From the NCBI GenBank assembly GCA_903970465.1, contig CAJCIO010000055.1, positions 1 to 64,000 on the forward strand: a DNA stretch of 64,000 nucleotides, read 5' to 3'. The notes under the pieces were generated by a model. The model searched no databases. It was not told where the DNA came from and saw nothing but the letters and a program-made list of their open reading frames with translations. The translations under genes were made by a program, and so were the position numbers. The stretch's first letter is position 1. Every line of letters begins with the position of its first letter. This document shows, piece after piece, positions 60,370 to 64,000 of the stretch. This stretch comes from Gammaproteobacteria bacterium. GTDB lineage: Bacteria; Pseudomonadota; Gammaproteobacteria; Pseudomonadales; Pseudomonadaceae.

Positions 60370-61080
60370 TCAACCCTCACCGATGTTGAAACCTTCGCTG
60401 CGCATTTTTTTCAGCACGCCCTGCCAGCGCGACAACTGTTTAGGGTCGCCGCGGGTGATGGCGCTCGTGAACGGATCGATCAGGAACAGCCCCTCGGCAT
60501 TGAAGGCGTACACCGGCAGCAGGTCGTGGCGCTGAGAGGCCGGGAGGATCTGGCCGATGAGGTTGTCGAGTATCAGTGGATCGCTGCTGTCGCTGATGTA
60601 GTAGCTGAGCACCATGTGCGCCTGATTGAGCTTGAGCGACTTGACGTAAGTGATGCGCAGGCGTTCGGCTGGCACCCCCATTTGGCGCAGGCTGAAATAT
60701 TTGGCCAGGGCGAAATCCTCGCAATCACCGGCGCCCTTGGTCAGCGCTTCCACGGGTGTCGCCCAGTAGTCGACGACGCCCCAGACGCTGAGATCATCTC
60801 GAAATTCAAGCTGTTGGTTGAAGAAGCGATTGACCGTTTCCAGTTGCTGCTGCTCCGGCTGGCGGCTGCTGTTTTGCAGTAGCTGCGCCCAGGCTTGCAG
60901 GCGCTCCTGTGCGCTGCCGAGGGCACCGTGTGATTCGGCGATGGCGAGTATGCGGCCCATGTCCCAGTTGGCCGCCAGATGGCCGAAGAGGGCGAGTCCC
61001 AGGCACAAGACAATGATCCGAACGATGGGACGGCTCGGCAGCCTTGTTCCTGAAAAAACACGTCGCGGGTGAAGAGGCAT
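60370..61080 (-). CDS. lapG: Periplasmic cysteine protease LapG
   Basis: 236 residues. An N-terminal hydrophobic segment (about 19-36) sends it to the periplasm. It is a transglutaminase-like cysteine protease with C120, H155 and D172, and D119/E121 at the calcium site (GDCED). It cleaves LapA-type adhesins after TAA or PAA and frees them. The target TAAG is present in the neighbouring adhesin. It is transcribed ahead of lapD. Confidence 0.94.
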   Translation of the reverse strand: MPLHPRRVFSGTRLPSRPIVRIIVLCLGLALFGHLAANWDMGRILAIAESHGALGSAQERLQAWAQLLQNSSRQPEQQQLETVNRFFNQQLEFRDDLSVWGVVDYWATPVEALTKGAGDCEDFALAKYFSLRQMGVPAERLRITYVKSLKLNQAHMVLSYYISDSSDPLILDNLIGQILPASQRHDLLPVYAFNAEGLFLIDPFTSAITRGDPKQLSRWQGVLKKMRSEGFNIGEG

Positions 61081-61161
61081 GGTGAATGCGCTCTTTGGTC
61101 GAGATCAGGGGAGTCTAGGTCAGGCGGGGGAGGGCGGCGTGTATTTCAGGACGGGAATCTT

Positions 61162-61224
61162 TGTGGGAGTGGGCTCTGCCCGCGAAGCCTTTGAAAGCTT
61201 CGCGGGCAGAACCCGCTGCCACGG
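61162..61224. repeat. Inverted REP pair, GGGCTCTGCCCGCGAAGC type
   Basis: Arms TGTGGGAGTGGGCTCTGCCC plus GCGAAG and CTTCGCGGGCAGAACCCGCT plus GCCACG pair with an 8-base loop. It lies between lapG and the UPF0149 gene and may end the latter's transcript. Confidence 0.85.
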
Positions 61225-61242
61225 GGGATTTGGGGAGCTGTA

Positions 61243-61830
61243 TCAGTGATGACGTGGCTTGAGGATCGCCGGTTTTTCGTCCGGTGCGTTGCACAGCAGG
61301 TACAGCGCGGTCAACGCCTCCGGAATCTGCACGATCATGTCGTCCATCAGATTCGCATCGGCGGCGATATCGGCAAACTCGGGTTGCTCGTCGAAGAGGC
61401 CTGAACCGACCATGATCGGCAGCAGCATTTCGCTGACTTCGTCTTCTGCCGTCTCGAACCAGGCCGCTTCGCGCAAAAACACGCCTTCCATGAAGCCAAT
61501 GCACCAGCCGCGCAGATCGGAGTCGTCCGGATCGTCGCCCAGGTCCAGATCACAAGGCAGCTCGAATTCCTCGTCGCTGGCCAGTTGGCGGGCAATATGG
61601 GCCTTGAGGGCCAGCAGCGTCGACTCGATGGCTTCACGCTCGGTGTTGTCGGCGTAGTGGGGCTCTTCGGCGAACAAGGCGTCGATCCACTCGCGATCGG
61701 GCACTACGTCGGCGCAGATCGACAGAGCAGTCAGATAGCCGTGCGCAGCTACATAATCCAGCGCTTCTTCGTGCAGCTCGTCGGCGTCGAGGAAGACTTG
61801 CAGGCGGGTGAGTTGCTCAGCGAAGGACAT
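61243..61830 (-). CDS. UPF0149 (YecA/YgfB) family protein
   Basis: 195 residues from MSFAEQLTRLQVFLDADELH at 61830, with AAGG upstream. It is acidic and helical with the GWCIGFMEGV motif of UPF0149. It lacks the C-terminal SEC-C zinc motif of long YecA proteins. The open frame continues upstream for 696 codons only because it runs antisense to recQ. Function unknown. Confidence 0.88.
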   Translation of the reverse strand: MSFAEQLTRLQVFLDADELHEEALDYVAAHGYLTALSICADVVPDREWIDALFAEEPHYADNTEREAIESTLLALKAHIARQLASDEEFELPCDLDLGDDPDDSDLRGWCIGFMEGVFLREAAWFETAEDEVSEMLLPIMVGSGLFDEQPEFADIAADANLMDDMIVQIPEALTALYLLCNAPDEKPAILKPRHH

Positions 61831-62085
61831 TGGATGACTACCTTGGGAATATACGATGGTGAATTCTAGGCTTTGTAGGGCCTGTGCGCTACCCGCGCGG
61901 CCAACTATGGGCTTACCAGCGGTCACACGGGCGGTGCCCTGCGCTGCGGACGGGTCGGGTATACTGCTGCGGTTTGTGACCGTAGCGGTGTTCCTGTAAT
62001 GCTCGCTTACGTGTTTTTTAGTGTAGCGCGATGATTTTTCATTCAGCCTGACGGCCGGATGGTTCTGCGATTTCTGGAGTTTTTC

Positions 62086-64000
62086 ATGCTCGAACAGGCT
62101 CAACGGGTTCTTAAGGACATCTTCGGCTACGACAGCTTCCGCGGTCGCCAGGGTGCCATTATCGAACGCGTGGCCAACGGTGGCGACGCCCTGGTGCTGA
62201 TGCCTACCGGTGGCGGCAAGTCCTTGTGCTTCCAGGTCCCCGGGCTGTTGCGCGACGGGTTGGCAGTGGTGGTTTCGCCGCTGATCGCGTTGATGGACGA
62301 CCAGGTCGCCACCCTTGAAGAACTCGGGGTATCGGCTGCCGCGCTCAACTCCACTCTGAGCGCAGAGCAGCAACGCGAGCTGGCCGCGCGTATTCGCCGG
62401 GGTGAAGTGAAAATGCTTTACCTCGCGCCCGAGCGTCTGGTGCAGCCGCGCATGCTGGAGTTCCTCGGCCAGTTGCAGATCGCCTTGTTCGCTATCGACG
62501 AGGCGCACTGTGTGTCCCAGTGGGGCCATGACTTCCGCCCCGAATACCTGCAACTGGGCCAGTTGGCCGAGCAGTTTCCCGATGTCCCGCGCATCGCCCT
62601 GACCGCCACCGCCGACAAACGCACCCGCGAAGAAATCGTCACGCGCCTGCACCTGCAGGACGCCGAGCGGTTCCTGTCGAGTTTCGACCGGCCGAACATT
62701 TTCTATCGCATCGTCCCCAAGGAGCAGCCGCGCAAGCAATTGCTGGCGTTCCTCAGTGAGCGACGTAGCGATGCCGGTATCGTCTATTGCCTGTCGCGCA
62801 AGAAGGTCGACGAAGTGGCGGCGTTTCTCTGCGAGCAAGGCTTCCCGGCGCTGCCCTATCACGCGGGGCTGCCGTCGGATGTGCGGGCGGCCAACCAGAA
62901 GCGCTTTCTCAACGAAGAAGGCTTGATCATGGTTGCCACCATCGCTTTCGGCATGGGCATCGACAAGCCAAACGTGCGCTTCGTCGCCCACATGGATCTG
63001 CCCAAGTCGCTCGAGGCGTATTACCAGGAAACCGGCCGTGCCGGCCGTGATGGCTTGCCTGCCGACGCCTGGATGGCCTACGGCCTGCAAGACGTGGTGA
63101 TGCTCAAGCAGATGTTGCAGAACTCCGAAGGTGACGAGCGCCACAAGCGCGTCGAGCATCACAAGCTCGACGCCATGCTCGCGCTGTGTGAAGAGACCCG
63201 TTGCCGGCGCCAGGCGCTGCTCAAATATTTTGACGAAGACATGCCCAACCCTTGCGGACACTGCGACAACTGCGTCGACGGTGTGCAGACCTGGGATGCC
63301 ACCGAACCCGCGCGTCAGGCGCTGTCGGCGGTATTCCGCACCGGCCAGCGCTACGGCGTCGGCCATCTGGTGGATGTGCTGCTGGGCAAGGACAACGAAA
63401 AGATTCGCAGCTTCGGCCATCAGCAGTTGGCGGTCTGGGGGGTGGGCAAGGACCGCTCCGAGCACGATTGGCGGACGTTGTTCCGCCAGTTGGTCGCCCG
63501 TGGCCTGGCCGACATCGACCTGGAAGGCTACGGCGGCCTGCGCCTGAGTGAAACCTGTCGGCCGTTGCTGCGTGGCGAGGTGACTCTGGAACTGCGTCGC
63601 GAGCTCAAGCCGCAGACCGTTGCCCGCAGTGGCGGTGGCAGCCCGGCCAGCCAGCTGGTACGTGCCGACGAGCGCGAGCAGTGGGAAGCCCTGCGCGCGT
63701 TGCGGCGCAAACTGGCTGAAGAGCATGGGGTACCGCCGTACGTCATCTTCCCCGACTCTACCTTGCTGGAAATGCTGCGCAGCCAACCCCAGAGCATGTC
63801 CGATATGGCCCGCGTCAGCGGTGTCGGCGCGCGCAAGCTGGAGCGGTATGGCGAGGCGTTCCTCGAAGTGCTCGGCGGTACTGCCGAAGCGGCGCCTGTA
63901 GTCGCCGACATTCGCCATGAACTCATCAGCCTCGCCCGTGCGGGCATGACGCCGTCGCAGATTGCCGGGCAGCTCAAATGCACCGAAAAGAACGTCTACA
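62086..64000 (+). CDS. recQ: ATP-dependent DNA helicase RecQ, 3' end outside window
   Basis: 638 codons are visible and the frame is open to the last base. Start ATG at 62086 with TGGAG. Walker A TGGGKS is at 41-46, DEAH starts at 138, and motif VI is [10 protein letters not shown]. The zinc-binding part has C-x-x-C-D-N-C (CGHCDNC), followed by the winged helix and an HRDC domain. RecQ unwinds DNA at blocked forks and in RecF-pathway repair. The upstream 255-base gap holds a possible -10, TATACT, at 61960-61965. Confidence 0.97.
   Translation, partial: MLEQAQRVLKDIFGYDSFRGRQGAIIERVANGGDALVLMPTGGGKSLCFQVPGLLRDGLAVVVSPLIALMDDQVATLEELGVSAAALNSTLSAEQQRELAARIRRGEVKMLYLAPERLVQPRMLEFLGQLQIALFAIDEAHCVSQWGHDFRPEYLQLGQLAEQFPDVPRIALTATADKRTREEIVTRLHLQDAERFLSSFDRPNIFYRIVPKEQPRKQLLAFLSERRSDAGIVYCLSRKKVDEVAAFLCEQGFPALPYHAGLPSDVRAANQKRFLNEEGLIMVATIAFGMGIDKPNVRFVAHMDLPKSLEAYYQETGRAGRDGLPADAWMAYGLQDVVMLKQMLQNSEGDERHKRVEHHKLDAMLALCEETRCRRQALLKYFDEDMPNPCGHCDNCVDGVQTWDATEPARQALSAVFRTGQRYGVGHLVDVLLGKDNEKIRSFGHQQLAVWGVGKDRSEHDWRTLFRQLVARGLADIDLEGYGGLRLSETCRPLLRGEVTLELRRELKPQTVARSGGGSPASQLVRADEREQWEALRALRRKLAEEHGVPPYVIFPDSTLLEMLRSQPQSMSDMARVSGVGARKLERYGEAFLEVLGGTAEAAPVVADIRHELISLARAGMTPSQIAGQLKCTEKNVY

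Noticed and set aside
61831-63918. 696-codon upstream extension of the UPF0149 gene
   Set aside because: The extension is antisense to recQ, which has all helicase motifs. The true start with a ribosome site is at 61830.

Overview
The window looks like chromosome of a Pseudomonas from the fluorescens/putida side of the genus. The evidence is about 60% GC, REP/REPIN repeats of the type found in that group, the core block exbBD-lpxK-kdsB-murB | rne | rluC-sppA | maf | yceD-rpmF-plsX-fabD-fabG-acpP-fabF-pabC-mltG-tmk-holB-pilZ, and a Lap-type adhesin locus. Locus comparisons with P. aeruginosa are from memory, not from a search. I see no prophage, insertion sequence, CRISPR array, tRNA or rRNA.

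Layout. (1) 1-4992: the end of a type VI secretion cluster (tssA, cut by the window edge, and tssM). (2) 5107-8037: acyl-CoA dehydrogenase fadE and a small conserved gene, leftward. (3) 8145-10609: an accessory cassette of a 2OG-Fe(II) amino-acid-dioxygenase-like gene plus a LysE exporter, divergent from a LysR regulator. (4) 10688-13205: a GST-like gene and a YadGH-like ABC exporter. (5) 13244-21423: a DUF2062 protein, comEC, then a tightly overlapped envelope operon (exbB, exbD, lpxK, a Trm112-like gene, kdsB, a tyrosine phosphatase, murB), then a MobA-like gene behind a REPIN. (6) 21487-28334: rne, with a roughly 680-nt leader, divergent from rluC-HAD-sppA. (7) 28460-39341: maf, then a long lipid-synthesis, cell-wall and replication run from yceD to tatD. 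(8) 39435-39553: an sRNA matching RgsA in position, size and terminator. Its antisense is almost identical to the acpP ribosome-binding region in the same window. (9) 39750-47043: a TetR regulator, a lipoprotein, a DUF1285 protein, an EAL-CBS-GGDEF protein, prc (algO) and a quinone oxidoreductase. (10) 47197-61080: a self-contained c-di-GMP-controlled adhesion module. (11) 61243-64000: a UPF0149 protein and recQ, cut by the window edge.

How the genes work together. The adhesion module has every part of the LapA paradigm: type I secretion genes lapE-lapB-lapC; a compact 1844-residue adhesin with a retention module, a TAAG LapG site, three long tandem repeats, a vWFA domain and an RTX C-terminus; the inner-membrane receptor LapD; and the periplasmic protease LapG. 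The predicted logic is that high c-di-GMP makes LapD hold LapG, so the adhesin stays anchored. At low c-di-GMP, LapG cuts after TAA and releases the cell. The fatty-acid block feeds LpxK, KdsB and membrane synthesis, and the RgsA-like sRNA could lower AcpP under stress.

The observations I rate highest are the RgsA/acpP complementarity, the compact adhesin module, a start-stop element (ATGTGA behind a strong Shine-Dalgarno) where E. coli carries fabH, the long rne leader with its hairpin, and two promoters placed so that rluC and yceD should be leaderless or nearly so.
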